Positions 1 through 8,560 of a DNA stretch of 64,000 nucleotides are shown here, piece by piece. Location: positions 983,557 to 1,047,556 of the forward strand of contig NZ_JALPNF010000001.1 of the NCBI RefSeq assembly GCF_023195535.1, written 5' to 3'. This DNA is from Sphingomonas faeni (GTDB lineage Bacteria > Pseudomonadota > Alphaproteobacteria > Sphingomonadales > Sphingomonadaceae). Numbering within the stretch: position 1 is the first letter of the stretch; every line of letters starts with the position of its first letter. The translations under genes and the position numbers were made by a program. The notes below the pieces were generated by a model. It ran no database searches, was not told the origin of the DNA, and worked only from the letters and a program-made list of their open reading frames with translations.

Positions 1-1104
1 GGCCAGGAGGACCGCGAGGTGATCCGCTTCTCGGACGCGGTTGCCGCGACGTTTGCCGCGGCACGGGCGCGGATCCTGTTGCGTGCCGTGATGACCGCGA
101 TCGTGATCGGGCTCGTGTTCGGCTCGATCACGCTCGTCCTGTGGGAAGGGGCTATCGACGTCGCGGCAGGGCGGATCAGCGGCGGTGCGATCGCCGCGTT
201 CGTGCTGACGGGCGGCATCGTCGCAGGCGCGTTCGGTGCTTTGACCGAGGTCTATGGCGATTTGTTGCGCGGTGCCGGTGCCGCCGGGCGGCTATCCGAA
301 CTGCTCCGCGAAAAGCCCGAGATCGCCGCACCCGCCAACCCGGCCGCGCTACCTCAGCCGCCCCGTGGCGCGCTCGCGTTCGAGAATGTGCAGTTCCACT
401 ATCCGACACGCCGCGACGTCGCCGCACTCAACGGCTTCTCGCTCGACGTGAAGCCGGGCGAGACGGTCGCGGTCGTCGGTCCCTCGGGTGCGGGCAAGAC
501 CACGTTGTTTCAGTTGGTCCAGCGCTTCTACGATCCAGACGCCGGCCGCGTGACGCTCGACGGGATCGATCTGCGCGACGCCGACCCGGCGGAGGTCCGC
601 GCGCGGATCGCAATGGTGCCGCAGGAGACGATCATCTTCGGCGCGTCGGCCCGCGACAATCTGCGTTACGGCGACTGGTCCGCAACCGACGACCAGCTCT
701 GGGCCGCCGCCGAAGCCGCCAACGCCGCCGAGTTTCTGCGCAAACTGCCTGAGGGGTTGGAGACGTTCCTCGGCGAAGGCGGCGCACGGCTGTCTGGCGG
801 CCAGCGCCAGCGCGTCACGATCGCCCGCGCGCTCCTCCGCGATGCGCCGATCCTGCTGCTCGACGAGGCCACGAGTGCGCTCGATGCCGAGAGCGAGCGG
901 CTGGTGCAGGAAGCGCTCGAACGGCTGATGGCGAACCGCACCACGCTGGTCATCGCACACCGCCTAGCCACCGTGCGCGCAGCCGAGCGGATCATCGTGA
1001 TGACCGACGGCCAGATCGTCGAGGAAGGCTCGCACGGATCGCTGATGACCAACAGCGGACTCTACGCGCGACTGGCGAGCCTGCAGTTCAACGAGGCGGC
1101 ATAG
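1..1104 (+). CDS. ABC exporter, fused membrane and ATPase domains (5' truncated)
   Basis: The reading frame is open to the first base of the window, so the start lies upstream; 367 residues are visible. The first ~85 residues are the last part of a type I exporter membrane domain with two hydrophobic segments (about 28-48 and 61-81). The rest is a complete nucleotide-binding domain: Walker A GPSGAGKTT near residue 160, the LSGGQRQR signature near 264, Walker B ILLLDEAT near 284 and the switch histidine in IAHRLAT. This half-transporter layout is typical of MsbA/HlyB-type lipid or drug exporters that work as inner-membrane homodimers. The substrate cannot be inferred. Confidence 0.9.
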   Translation, partial: GQEDREVIRFSDAVAATFAAARARILLRAVMTAIVIGLVFGSITLVLWEGAIDVAAGRISGGAIAAFVLTGGIVAGAFGALTEVYGDLLRGAGAAGRLSELLREKPEIAAPANPAALPQPPRGALAFENVQFHYPTRRDVAALNGFSLDVKPGETVAVVGPSGAGKTTLFQLVQRFYDPDAGRVTLDGIDLRDADPAEVRARIAMVPQETIIFGASARDNLRYGDWSATDDQLWAAAEAANAAEFLRKLPEGLETFLGEGGARLSGGQRQRVTIARALLRDAPILLLDEATSALDAESERLVQEALERLMANRTTLVIAHRLATVRAAERIIVMTDGQIVEEGSHGSLMTNSGLYARLASLQFNEAA

Positions 1105-1337
1105 GGGCGATCGAGATTTAGCGGCTTGATCAGACGCTACGGTAAAACCGTTCCGTCACGGACATCGTTCGAACGACAGTCCGCTCTTCCCTGTTCTCCC
1201 GCAAATGCGGGAGCCCAGTCTGGATCCCCGCCTTCGCGGGGAAACATGCTTGCTCCGATGTCCGCTCCGCAAACCAGAATATCTCGGTGCTATAGTACCG
1301 TGCCGGCTTGCCGGGTCTAAACAAAACGCCGAGCGTC
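1105..1337. other. Intergenic region with one family-C repeat
   Basis: The space between the ABC exporter and the convergent TfoX-like gene is largely taken up by a palindromic repeat at 1193-1246. No gene or clear intrinsic terminator with a T-tract is visible. The repeat's hairpins may separate the two convergent transcripts. Confidence 0.5.
1193..1246. repeat. Family-C palindromic repeat, copy 1
   Basis: About 54 bp made of two short hairpins (CCCGCAAATGCGGG and CCCCGCCTTCGCGGGG) joined by AGCCCAGTCTGGAT. Near-identical copies lie at 2989-3043 and 41964-42018, all between genes. This copy differs at a few bases, including AAATG in the first loop. Confidence 0.85.
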
Positions 1338-1676
1338 CTAACCCTTCTTGGCCTTCGCCTTCTTCGGCTTCGGCACAGGCAATTCCGCGGCTGAGATGCG
1401 GACGAGTTCGGCCAGCCAGTCGGCATCGTCCCAGCGATCCGCATCTATCAGCAGGCACGGCTTCGCGCCCGGATAGGGCGCACCTTCGTCGATTGCTCCC
1501 GCAAACGCCCGCCCTCCCGGGGTCGGCTTCACGAACAGCTGGTCGTCGCAGATCAAGCCGACCATTTTGCCATCGCAATACAGCCCGTACTCGCCGAACA
1601 TCGGCTTTGCGGAGACCTCCCCCGCCGCGGCGAGCTGGTCGACGATGAACGCGACGGTTTTGCGATCGGATGCCAT
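1338..1676 (-). CDS. TfoX/Sxy N-terminal domain protein
   Basis: A 112-residue single-domain protein matching the TfoX/Sxy N-terminal family. The hallmark pattern is near the start, with SAKPMFGEYGLYCDGKMVGLI (residues 22-42), followed by LFVKPTPGGRAF. The C-terminus ends in a lysine-rich tail (KPKKAKAKKG). In gammaproteobacteria TfoX controls competence together with a second domain that is absent here. Stand-alone N-terminal-domain proteins are common in alphaproteobacteria and their role is unknown. It is divergent from the reductase gene that starts at 1785. Confidence 0.8.
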   Translation of the reverse strand: MASDRKTVAFIVDQLAAAGEVSAKPMFGEYGLYCDGKMVGLICDDQLFVKPTPGGRAFAGAIDEGAPYPGAKPCLLIDADRWDDADWLAELVRISAAELPVPKPKKAKAKKG

Positions 1677-1784
1677 CTGCCGATGCTGGCAGATCGGCGG
1701 GCCGATGGCGAGCCACGCCGACGACGGTGTTTAGCTTGCGACGCCGCGCCCACGCGCGCAAACTCGGCGAAACAGGAGACGGAC

Positions 1785-2942
1785 ATGCGCGACTTCGACA
1801 TCATCGTGTACGGCGCGACCGGGTTCACCGGACGGCTGGTTGCCGAATATCTCGTCCAAACGTACCCGACCGGCGTCCGCTGGGCGATGGCAGGCCGCTC
1901 GCTGGCGAAGCTCCAGGAAGTCCGCGACCTGATCGGTGCACCCGGCGATACGGCGCTCATCACCGCCGACTCGGACGATCCTGCCAGCCTCCGCGCAATG
2001 GCCGAGCGCGCCACCGTCGTCATCTCGACGGTCGGCCCTTACCAGCTGTACGGCTCGGACCTCGTCGCTGCCTGCGCCGCGACCGGCACCGGCTATGTCG
2101 ACCTCTGCGGTGAACCCGCCTGGATGCGCCACATGATCGACGCGCATGAGGGCGAAGCCACGCGGACCGGTGCGCGGATCGTGTTCTCGTGCGGCTTTGA
2201 CTCCATCCCGTTCGATCTCGGCGTGTTGACGTTGCAAGACGCCGCGAAGGCCAAATACGGCATCCCAGCGCCCCGCGTGAAAGGTCGCGTGCGGAAAATG
2301 CAGGGGACGTTCTCGGGCGGCACCGCGGCTAGCCTCAAGGCGACGCTCGCCGCCGCCGCGCGCGATCCCGGCATCGTCAAGCTGCTGACCAGCCCGTTCG
2401 CGCTCACCCCCGGTTTCAGCGGCCCGCATCAGTCGACCGGGCTGATCCCCGAATACGACACGACCATCTCGGCCTGGGTCGCGCCGTTCGTCATGGCGCC
2501 AATCAATACCAAGAACGTCCATCGCACCAATTTCCTGCTCGGCGAGGCGTATGGCGCGGACTTCGTCTATGACGAGATGATGGTCGCAGGGCTCGGCGAT
2601 CTCGGCAAGGTCGCGGCGGAGGCGATCGCGAAGTTCAATCCGTTCTCGAGCGACAAGGGGCCGAAGCCCGGCGAAGGGCCATCGAAGGAAGAGCGCGATG
2701 CCGGGCATTACGACCTGCTGTTCGTCGGTATCATGCCCGATGGGAAGCGGATCGATACGGTCGTCACCGGCGATCGCGATCCCGGCTATGGCTCGACCAG
2801 CAAGATGATCGCGGAGGCCGCGCTGTGCCTCGTGCAGGACGTGCAGGGCCATGGCGGTATCTGGACGCCGGGCGCGTTGATGGGGGCAAAACTGCGCGAT
2901 CGGCTGGTGGCGAAGGCAGGACTGAGCTTTACGGTCGGGTGA
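1785..2942 (+). CDS. Saccharopine dehydrogenase-like NAD(P)-binding reductase
   Basis: A 385-residue protein with an N-terminal Rossmann fold: IIVYGATGFTGRLVAEYL near residues 5-22 holds the GxxGxxG dinucleotide-binding loop. The following GDLCGEP-type region and long C-terminal half match the saccharopine dehydrogenase/trans-acting enoyl reductase group rather than true lysine-pathway enzymes. Members are linked to lipid or polyketide reduction, but the substrate here is unknown. The start was set at ATG 1785 because AGGAGA precedes it by a normal distance and family homology begins there; the frame is open further upstream without family-like sequence. It appears to be a single-gene unit. 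Confidence 0.8.
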   Translation: MRDFDIIVYGATGFTGRLVAEYLVQTYPTGVRWAMAGRSLAKLQEVRDLIGAPGDTALITADSDDPASLRAMAERATVVISTVGPYQLYGSDLVAACAATGTGYVDLCGEPAWMRHMIDAHEGEATRTGARIVFSCGFDSIPFDLGVLTLQDAAKAKYGIPAPRVKGRVRKMQGTFSGGTAASLKATLAAAARDPGIVKLLTSPFALTPGFSGPHQSTGLIPEYDTTISAWVAPFVMAPINTKNVHRTNFLLGEAYGADFVYDEMMVAGLGDLGKVAAEAIAKFNPFSSDKGPKPGEGPSKEERDAGHYDLLFVGIMPDGKRIDTVVTGDRDPGYGSTSKMIAEAALCLVQDVQGHGGIWTPGALMGAKLRDRLVAKAGLSFTVG

Positions 2943-2988
2943 TGTGAGACGCGACCGCAATCAATCCAGTGGCAGCATCTGACATCTT

Positions 2989-3043
2989 GTTCTCCCGCGA
3001 AGGCGGGAGCCCAGTCTGGGTCCCCGCCTTCGCGGGGAAACAC
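2989..3043. repeat. Family-C palindromic repeat, copy 2
   Basis: Two hairpins (CCCGCGAAGGCGGG and CCCCGCCTTCGCGGGG) flank AGCCCAGTCTGGGT. It is essentially identical to the copy at 41964-42018 and lies between the convergent reductase and the small gene at 3113-3409. Confidence 0.9.
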
Positions 3044-3112
3044 TCTTTTGGTTACGCGTGATGGACAGCCAATGTCTGGCCTACCGGTTCCTCGACACAA
3101 CGTAGCCCAGCC

Positions 3113-3409
3113 TCACTCCGCCAGCGCGAACACCGTCGCCGCAGCGGCTGCGCTGGCAACGACTCCCGACGTCGCGGCAATCGCTGCGGCCCGCCGGCGC
3201 ACCGCGCCGCGAAACGCGCCGAGCCTGCCTGCATCGAGATGATAGCGCCCCGCGCCGTCGTCGACGATCGCGCCATAGCCGCACAAGCGCCGAAACGTCC
3301 CGGCATCCTCGGCCTCATAGGCGATCGCACGGTCCGCCACGGTCGCCTTCGCCGCGACGAAATCATTGACGATCCGCCGCCGCGACCGGCCTGACCTAAG
3401 TCCCCACAT
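3113..3409 (-). CDS. Small hypothetical protein with basic N-terminus and hydrophobic C-terminus
   Basis: A 98-residue protein I do not recognise. It starts with MWGLRSGRSRRRIV, has a middle part rich in charged residues (FVAAKATVADRAIAYEAEDAG), then an arginine-rich stretch, and ends in an alanine/valine-rich hydrophobic segment (about residues 74-95) that could be a C-terminal membrane anchor. ATG 3409 was chosen because GGGGAGA precedes it; an in-frame ATG at 3439 lacks such a site. It lies 53 bp downstream of rnr on the same strand and could be co-transcribed. Confidence 0.6.
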   Translation of the reverse strand: MWGLRSGRSRRRIVNDFVAAKATVADRAIAYEAEDAGTFRRLCGYGAIVDDGAGRYHLDAGRLGAFRGAVRRRAAAIAATSGVVASAAAAATVFALAE

Positions 3410-3462
3410 ACTTGTCTCCCCCCGGGTAAGACGTCGCATACCGCGGGGTGTTTGCGCAAATC

Positions 3463-5823
3463 CTAACGCCGCTTGCCCTGATGGCGGATGTTCGCCGGAC
3501 GCCCCCGCCGCTTGATCTCGCGCACCGGCTTGCGTCCGCCGCGCATGGGAGGGGCGGCCCCCTTCCCCTCGGGCATCTCGAAGAGTAGCGCCCCCGACAC
3601 CGGGTTTGCCTCCGCCAACCGCAGTTCCAGCGTCTGACCCTGCGCGAAGACGTCGCCGCTATGCTCGCCGGTCAGCGTCCGCGCGCCCTCGTCGAAGCGG
3701 AAATACTCGCCGCCCAGATCGCGCACCGGCATCAGGCCGTCGCCGCCGATCCCCTCGACCGTCGCGAAGAAGCCGAAATTGGTCACGCCCGTGATCCGCA
3801 CATCCATCACCTGCCCGACGCGCTCCGAAAGGAACGCCGCGACATAGCGGTCGGTGGTGTCGCGCTCCGCCTCCATCGCCCGGCGTTCGAGCCGGCTGAT
3901 GATCTCTCCGACCGACTCCATGTTCACCGCGTCGTCCGCCGGCAACCCGCCCTCGCCGAGGCCGTAAGCGGACACCAGCGAGCGATGGACGAGCAGATCG
4001 GCATAGCGCCGGATCGGCGAGGTGAAGTGCGCGTAACTGCCGAGGCTCAGCCCGAAATGCCCGTGATTGCCGGGCGCGTAATAGGCCTGGGTCTGCGTGC
4101 GAAGGATCTGCTCCATTACCTGCGGACGGAAGTCCGCATCGCCGATCCGCTCGATGATGTGGTTGAACGTTGCTGGCCGCACGACCTGCCCGAGCGCGAA
4201 CGGCACGTCGAACGTCTCGAGATATTCCTTCAGCGCCGCCAACTTCTCGCGGCTCGGCGGCTCGTGGATTCGGTACATCACCGGCGCCTTCTTCGCCTCC
4301 AGCGCCTTGGCGGCGGCGACGTTGGCAGCGATCATGTAATCCTCGATCAACCGGTGTGCGTCGAGCCGTTCGCGCGGCGATACGGACATGATCCGGCCCT
4401 TCTCGTCGAGCACGACACGGCGCTCGGGGAGGTCGAGATCGAGCGGCGCCCGCGCGTCACGCGCCTTCGCGAGCGCATGCCAGCAGGCCCAGAGGGGGAC
4501 GAGCGATGCAACCACACGCCCGTCATCTACCCGGCCGTCATTCCAGCGAAAGCTGGGATTTCCTTCCGCGAGGGCGTCCTCTGTGGAGGGAGACCCCAGC
4601 TTTCGCTGGGGTGACGGGCTGGGGCTGTCGGACGAGATAGATCCGTCGGACAGGAGGGCATCGTTCGAGGCCATCCCGTCGATGATCGCCTGCGCCTCTT
4701 CATACGCCAGGTTCGCCGCGATCCGCACCACCGCGCGCGTAAAGCGCCAAGATTTGAGCGAACCATCCTTGCCAATCCGCAAATGGCACGCGAGCGCGGC
4801 ACGATCCGCGCCTTCCTTCAGCGAACACACCTCCGCCGACAGGATCTCGGGCAACATTGGCACGACGCGATCGGGGAAATACACCGAGTTCCCGCGCCGC
4901 CGCGCCTCGCGGTCGACCTCGGACTTGGGCCGCACGTAGAAGCTGACATCGGCGATCGCGACGATCGCCTTCCATCCGCCAGCGTTCGCAGGATCGTCAT
5001 CCGCCTCCGCCCACACCGCATCGTCGTGATCGCGCGCATCCTCAGGGTCGATCGCGACGATCGGCAGGTCGCGCAGGTCCTCGCGCCCCTCCCCCAGCGG
5101 CAACTTCGAAACCCGCTCAGCCTCGTCGAGTGCCTCTTGCGAGAACACGTCCGGAATGCCGAGCTTGTGGATCGCGATCAGCGAGAAGCTGCGCGCCGCA
5201 AACGGATCGCCCAGCTTCGACACGACGCGCGCGGCGATCTTGGGCGGCTTGCCCGCGAGTTCCGCCAATACGAGATCACCCGGCGCCGCGCCGCCCGCAT
5301 CCGCCACCGCGAATTCGCGCCGCTCGCGCTTGTCGACCCCCGTCAGCCACAACCGCCCGGCCTCTTCGCGCAACACGCCGAGCACCTGTTCAGAGGCAGG
5401 CGCGAGCACCTTCATCGGATGCGCGATCCAGCCGTTCCCAGCCTCCTCGGTCCGCGCCAAGATCCGCTCGCCAACCCCGAGCGCCCCACGTTTCCGCTCG
5501 CGCACGCGCAACCGCGGCGGCGGGATGCCCTCGGCCTCCCAGCGCTCGGGCACCGCCCAGACATTGCCGCCGTCATCGACGTCCGCGATCCGCAGCACCG
5601 TCACCTTAGGGATGCCACCCATCTTGTGGAACGCGCGACCGGGGGCGCTGTCGATCAGCCCCTCGTCGGCCATGTCCTTCAACAGCGCCTTTAGCCCGAT
5701 CTTGTCCCGCGCGCTGAGCCCGAAGCCCTTGGCGATCTCGCGCTTGCCCGCGGGCACGTCGGAATTGGCGATGAAGTCGAGGATCTGCTCGCGCGTCGGA
5801 AGACCGGCTTTTGGTTTGTACAT
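3463..5823 (-). CDS. rnr: Ribonuclease R (with in-frame palindromic repeat)
   Basis: A 786-residue 3'-to-5' exoribonuclease that degrades structured RNA. In order it has an N-terminal winged-helix region, cold-shock-like OB domains, the RNB catalytic domain and a C-terminal S1 domain followed by a basic tail (KRRGRPANIRHQGKRR). The metal-binding aspartates lie in IDPEDARDHDDAVWAE. Residues about 403-430, inside the RNB domain, are encoded by an 83-bp palindromic repeat (4535-4617) and read PSPQRKLGSPS...FRWNDG. This stretch interrupts the usual connection between EEAQAIIDG and the helix LWACWHALAKARDAR. It is probably a surface loop, since all catalytic motifs are kept. The gene is divergent from glpD. 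Confidence 0.93.
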   Translation of the reverse strand: MYKPKAGLPTREQILDFIANSDVPAGKREIAKGFGLSARDKIGLKALLKDMADEGLIDSAPGRAFHKMGGIPKVTVLRIADVDDGGNVWAVPERWEAEGIPPPRLRVRERKRGALGVGERILARTEEAGNGWIAHPMKVLAPASEQVLGVLREEAGRLWLTGVDKRERREFAVADAGGAAPGDLVLAELAGKPPKIAARVVSKLGDPFAARSFSLIAIHKLGIPDVFSQEALDEAERVSKLPLGEGREDLRDLPIVAIDPEDARDHDDAVWAEADDDPANAGGWKAIVAIADVSFYVRPKSEVDREARRRGNSVYFPDRVVPMLPEILSAEVCSLKEGADRAALACHLRIGKDGSLKSWRFTRAVVRIAANLAYEEAQAIIDGMASNDALLSDGSISSDSPSPSPQRKLGSPSTEDALAEGNPSFRWNDGRVDDGRVVASLVPLWACWHALAKARDARAPLDLDLPERRVVLDEKGRIMSVSPRERLDAHRLIEDYMIAANVAAAKALEAKKAPVMYRIHEPPSREKLAALKEYLETFDVPFALGQVVRPATFNHIIERIGDADFRPQVMEQILRTQTQAYYAPGNHGHFGLSLGSYAHFTSPIRRYADLLVHRSLVSAYGLGEGGLPADDAVNMESVGEIISRLERRAMEAERDTTDRYVAAFLSERVGQVMDVRITGVTNFGFFATVEGIGGDGLMPVRDLGGEYFRFDEGARTLTGEHSGDVFAQGQTLELRLAEANPVSGALLFEMPEGKGAAPPMRGGRKPVREIKRRGRPANIRHQGKRR
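4535..4617. repeat. Family-B 83-bp palindrome inside rnr
   Basis: Inverted arms CCGTCATTCCAGCGAAAGCT and its near reverse complement end at 4617, with a 30-40 bp centre. An equally long element with the same outer ends (CCGTCATC...GATGACGG) lies between genes at 54850-54932. Here the element is read in frame as part of RNase R. Confidence 0.9.
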
Positions 5824-5875
5824 GGGCTAGAGATAGGCGGTAGGCCCGCCATTACCAAACGGCTAAGCTGCTCGC

Positions 5876-7351
5876 ATGACGCAAAGTTACGACCTTCTGA
5901 TCGTCGGCGGCGGGATCAACGGCGCCGCGATCGCCCGCGAGGCTGCGCTGAACGGCCTGTCGGTGCTGCTGGTGGAGAAAGGCGACCTCGCCGGCGCAAC
6001 CTCGTCCGCATCGACCAAGCTGATCCATGGCGGCCTGCGCTACCTCGAATATTACGACTTCAAGCTGGTCGCCGAGGCACTGCGCGAACGCGAACGCCTG
6101 GTGAAGGCCGCGCCGCACATCATCCGCCCGATGCGCTTCGTCCTGCCGCACGAGAACGCGGTGCGCCCCTGGTGGATGGTCCGGCTCGGCCTGTACCTCT
6201 ACGATTGGCTCGGCGGCCGGATGACGCTGAAGCGGTCCCGTGGCCTGCGCAAGAGCGACACCGCCTATACCGCCCCCCTCAAGAACGGCGCGCGCGGCTT
6301 CGTCTATTCCGATGCGTTCGTCGACGATTCCCGGCTCACCGTATTGAACGCGGTGGACGCGCACGACAACGGCGCCGAAATCGCAGTCCGCACCGAACTC
6401 GTCACCGCGCGCCGCGACCGCGCACTTTGGCGCGCAAAGCTGTCGGACGATCGCGACGTCACCGCCCGCGCGCTGGTCAACGCCGCCGGGCCGTGGGTCG
6501 CAGACCTACTCGGGCGGCTCGGGATCAACGCCAGCGCTGGCGTCCGGCTGGTCAAGGGCAGCCACATCGTCGTGGCCAAGCTGTACGAAGGCGACCATGC
6601 GTATATCCTGCAGCTTGCGGACCGCCGCATCGTCTTCGCGATCCCGTATCAGGGCCAGACCGAAATCGGGACGACCGACATTCCCGTCGACCGCCCCGAA
6701 GATGCGGTGATCGACGCGGGCGAAATCGCCTACCTTTGCGACGCTGCGAACCAGCATTTCATCCGTCAGATCACCCCCGCCGACGTCACCTCGACTTGGT
6801 CCGGCGTGCGGCCGCTATACGATGACGGTGCGAGCGAGGCGAAGGCCGTAACGCGCGACTATGTCCTCGAACTCGATACGCTTGGCGACACCGGCGCAGC
6901 GCCCTTGCTGTCGGTGTTCGGCGGTAAGATCACGACCGCGCGCCATCTTGCCGAGGAAGCCATGGAAAAGATCGCGCCGGCGCTTGGCGAAGCGGTCCGT
7001 CCCATGACCCGGAGCCGGCCTTTCCCTGGCGGGGCAATCCCGCCTTTTCCTATCTACCTGGCGCAGGTCCGAGCCCGGTGGCCGTTCCTCGGCGATGCCC
7101 GCAGCGCGCGGATGGCACGTGCGTATGGCGCCTTGCTCGACCAGATGCTGGCGGACGTCACCGACGCCGCAGGACTCGGTGCAGACCTTGGTAATGGCCT
7201 GACGGAGATCGAGGCACGCTGGATGCACGATCGCGAATGGGCGAGGATACCCGAAGATGCATTAATGCGCCGCAGCAAAATTGGACTGAGGATGAGCACA
7301 GCACAGAACCAGGCCTTCGACCTCTGGTGGCAGAGGATTTACCCAGCGTAA
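5876..7351 (+). CDS. glpD: Glycerol-3-phosphate dehydrogenase, FAD-dependent
   Basis: A 491-residue flavoprotein that oxidises sn-glycerol 3-phosphate to dihydroxyacetone phosphate at the inner membrane and passes electrons to quinone. The FAD-binding motif LLIVGGGINGAAIAREAALNG is at residues 6-26, followed by the family block SASTKLIHGGLRYLEYYDFKLV near residues 42-63. VNAAGPW and the late GGKITTARHLAEEAME motif are also present. Length and motif order match GlpD. It is divergent from rnr across 52 bp, and no glpK or glpF is seen in the window. Confidence 0.95.
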   Translation: MTQSYDLLIVGGGINGAAIAREAALNGLSVLLVEKGDLAGATSSASTKLIHGGLRYLEYYDFKLVAEALRERERLVKAAPHIIRPMRFVLPHENAVRPWWMVRLGLYLYDWLGGRMTLKRSRGLRKSDTAYTAPLKNGARGFVYSDAFVDDSRLTVLNAVDAHDNGAEIAVRTELVTARRDRALWRAKLSDDRDVTARALVNAAGPWVADLLGRLGINASAGVRLVKGSHIVVAKLYEGDHAYILQLADRRIVFAIPYQGQTEIGTTDIPVDRPEDAVIDAGEIAYLCDAANQHFIRQITPADVTSTWSGVRPLYDDGASEAKAVTRDYVLELDTLGDTGAAPLLSVFGGKITTARHLAEEAMEKIAPALGEAVRPMTRSRPFPGGAIPPFPIYLAQVRARWPFLGDARSARMARAYGALLDQMLADVTDAAGLGADLGNGLTEIEARWMHDREWARIPEDALMRRSKIGLRMSTAQNQAFDLWWQRIYPA

Positions 7352-7414
7352 TCTTACAGCTTGCTTGTTGGCCCATTCGGCATATCCTCGGTTTACCGTG
7401 AGAGGAGACCCCTA

Positions 7415-7678
7415 ATGGCACCGTACCCAGACCTCCAAACTGATCCCGAGGACAAAAATCTGGTCATCTTGCAAAGCCTGATTTGTCTGTTGCGCGAAAA
7501 GAACGTCCTGTCCCGCGCGGATATCGAGGAGCTTTGCGACACAGTGAGTCGCCGTGCCAGCGATCACGCCAGCGACCCGCTGCCCTGCCAGATGAACGGT
7601 GCCCGCGCCGCCGCCGCCGAAGTTGCGCAAATCGGTGATTACATCGGACGGAAATACGGTGGAAAGCACCGCCGCTAG
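7415..7678 (+). CDS. Small hypothetical protein downstream of glpD
   Basis: An 87-residue soluble protein I do not recognise. It contains a predicted helix LVILQSLICLLREKNVLSRADIEELCDTV (residues 13-41), which looks like a short helical dimer or DNA-binding-like module, and a basic C-terminus. ATG 7415 is preceded by GAGAGGAG at good spacing, which supports this start over the upstream in-frame codon at 7361. It follows glpD by 63 bp on the same strand. Confidence 0.6.
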   Translation: MAPYPDLQTDPEDKNLVILQSLICLLREKNVLSRADIEELCDTVSRRASDHASDPLPCQMNGARAAAAEVAQIGDYIGRKYGGKHRR

Positions 7679-7795
7679 ACCTCGCAGCTAGATTTGGGGG
7701 CACCGGTCCCGGATCGAGGCGACAAGCTCTAAGGTAGCGTGCGGACGCGGCGACCAGTGCTGTTGAAGGTCGCGTAGACCGTTGTGCAACCCGGC

Positions 7796-7826
7796 TTTAT
7801 CGGTGGGACCGCACGATATGCGGCCC
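7796..7826. terminator. Possible bidirectional terminator hairpin
   Basis: An imperfect inverted repeat (GTGGGACCGCA / TGCGGCCCCAC, 7804-7830 region) sits between the convergent gene at 7415-7678 and the SPOR gene ending at 7838. There is no long T-tract, so this is tentative. Confidence 0.35.
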
Positions 7827-7837
7827 CACTGCCTCGA

Positions 7838-8560
7838 TCAACTTGCTACGAAGCACGTCTCGCCAGCAACGCGCAACCGACCACAGATGTCCGCCGCCTG
7901 GTTCGCACTCCCGGCATTCACGCGCAGGCGATACAAGGTGCGTCCGCCCGTCGCGACCGGCTGGACCGACTTGCCGAGTGCCGCGATATACGCAAAGCGC
8001 TTCGAGAAATTCGTCCAGGCCGCGTTCGCGACGGCCTCGCTCGGATAGGCACCGAGCTGCACCAGCGAGCCGCCAGTCGCCGCGCCTGCGGTGCCCGAGC
8101 GTGACGGCGCCATCGGTGCGGCCGCGACCAGACGGCCGCTCGAGGCCGGTACCTGTGCGACGGCGTTGCGACCTGCCACGTCGGAGGTCTTGGGCGCCAC
8201 CGCGCGCTTGCCGTCGACCGGGGCTTCCGGCACGCCGCGCAGGTCGATCGCGCCATTGCCCGATTTGCCCGCGCTCGTCGCGATGGCCGAGTCGCCCTCG
8301 CCCTTGACCTTCAGGCCGCCGGCGTCGTCTGGCTTGACCTTGTAATCGCCCTCCTGCGCGGCGATCAGCTGGCCGTCGCCCGTCGGTGCGCGCTGTTGCA
8401 GCTTGTAGATGCCGAAGATGATCGCTGCGAGCACGGCCAGCCCGAGCACTACCAGCGCGATCACGCGGCCGATGCCGACCGTATCCCGCTCGTCCGGCTC
8501 GACGGTTTCGAGCCAGGGGAGCCGGTCTTCCTCGCGCAGATCCATGTCGTCGGCCATCAC
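7838..8560 (-). CDS. SPOR-domain membrane protein
   Basis: A 240-residue protein with a short acidic cytoplasmic N-terminus, one membrane segment (IGRVIALVVLGLAVLAAIIFGIY, about residues 29-51), a low-complexity Ala/Gly/Pro-rich periplasmic linker and a C-terminal SPOR domain (about residues 160-240, VQLGAYPSEAVANAAW...FAYIAALG). SPOR domains bind peptidoglycan strands lacking stem peptides and concentrate at division sites. It is coupled to argS by a 4-base ATGA overlap at 8557-8560. Pairing of argS with a SPOR gene is common in alphaproteobacteria. Confidence 0.88.
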   Translation of the reverse strand: MMADDMDLREEDRLPWLETVEPDERDTVGIGRVIALVVLGLAVLAAIIFGIYKLQQRAPTGDGQLIAAQEGDYKVKPDDAGGLKVKGEGDSAIATSAGKSGNGAIDLRGVPEAPVDGKRAVAPKTSDVAGRNAVAQVPASSGRLVAAAPMAPSRSGTAGAATGGSLVQLGAYPSEAVANAAWTNFSKRFAYIAALGKSVQPVATGGRTLYRLRVNAGSANQAADICGRLRVAGETCFVAS

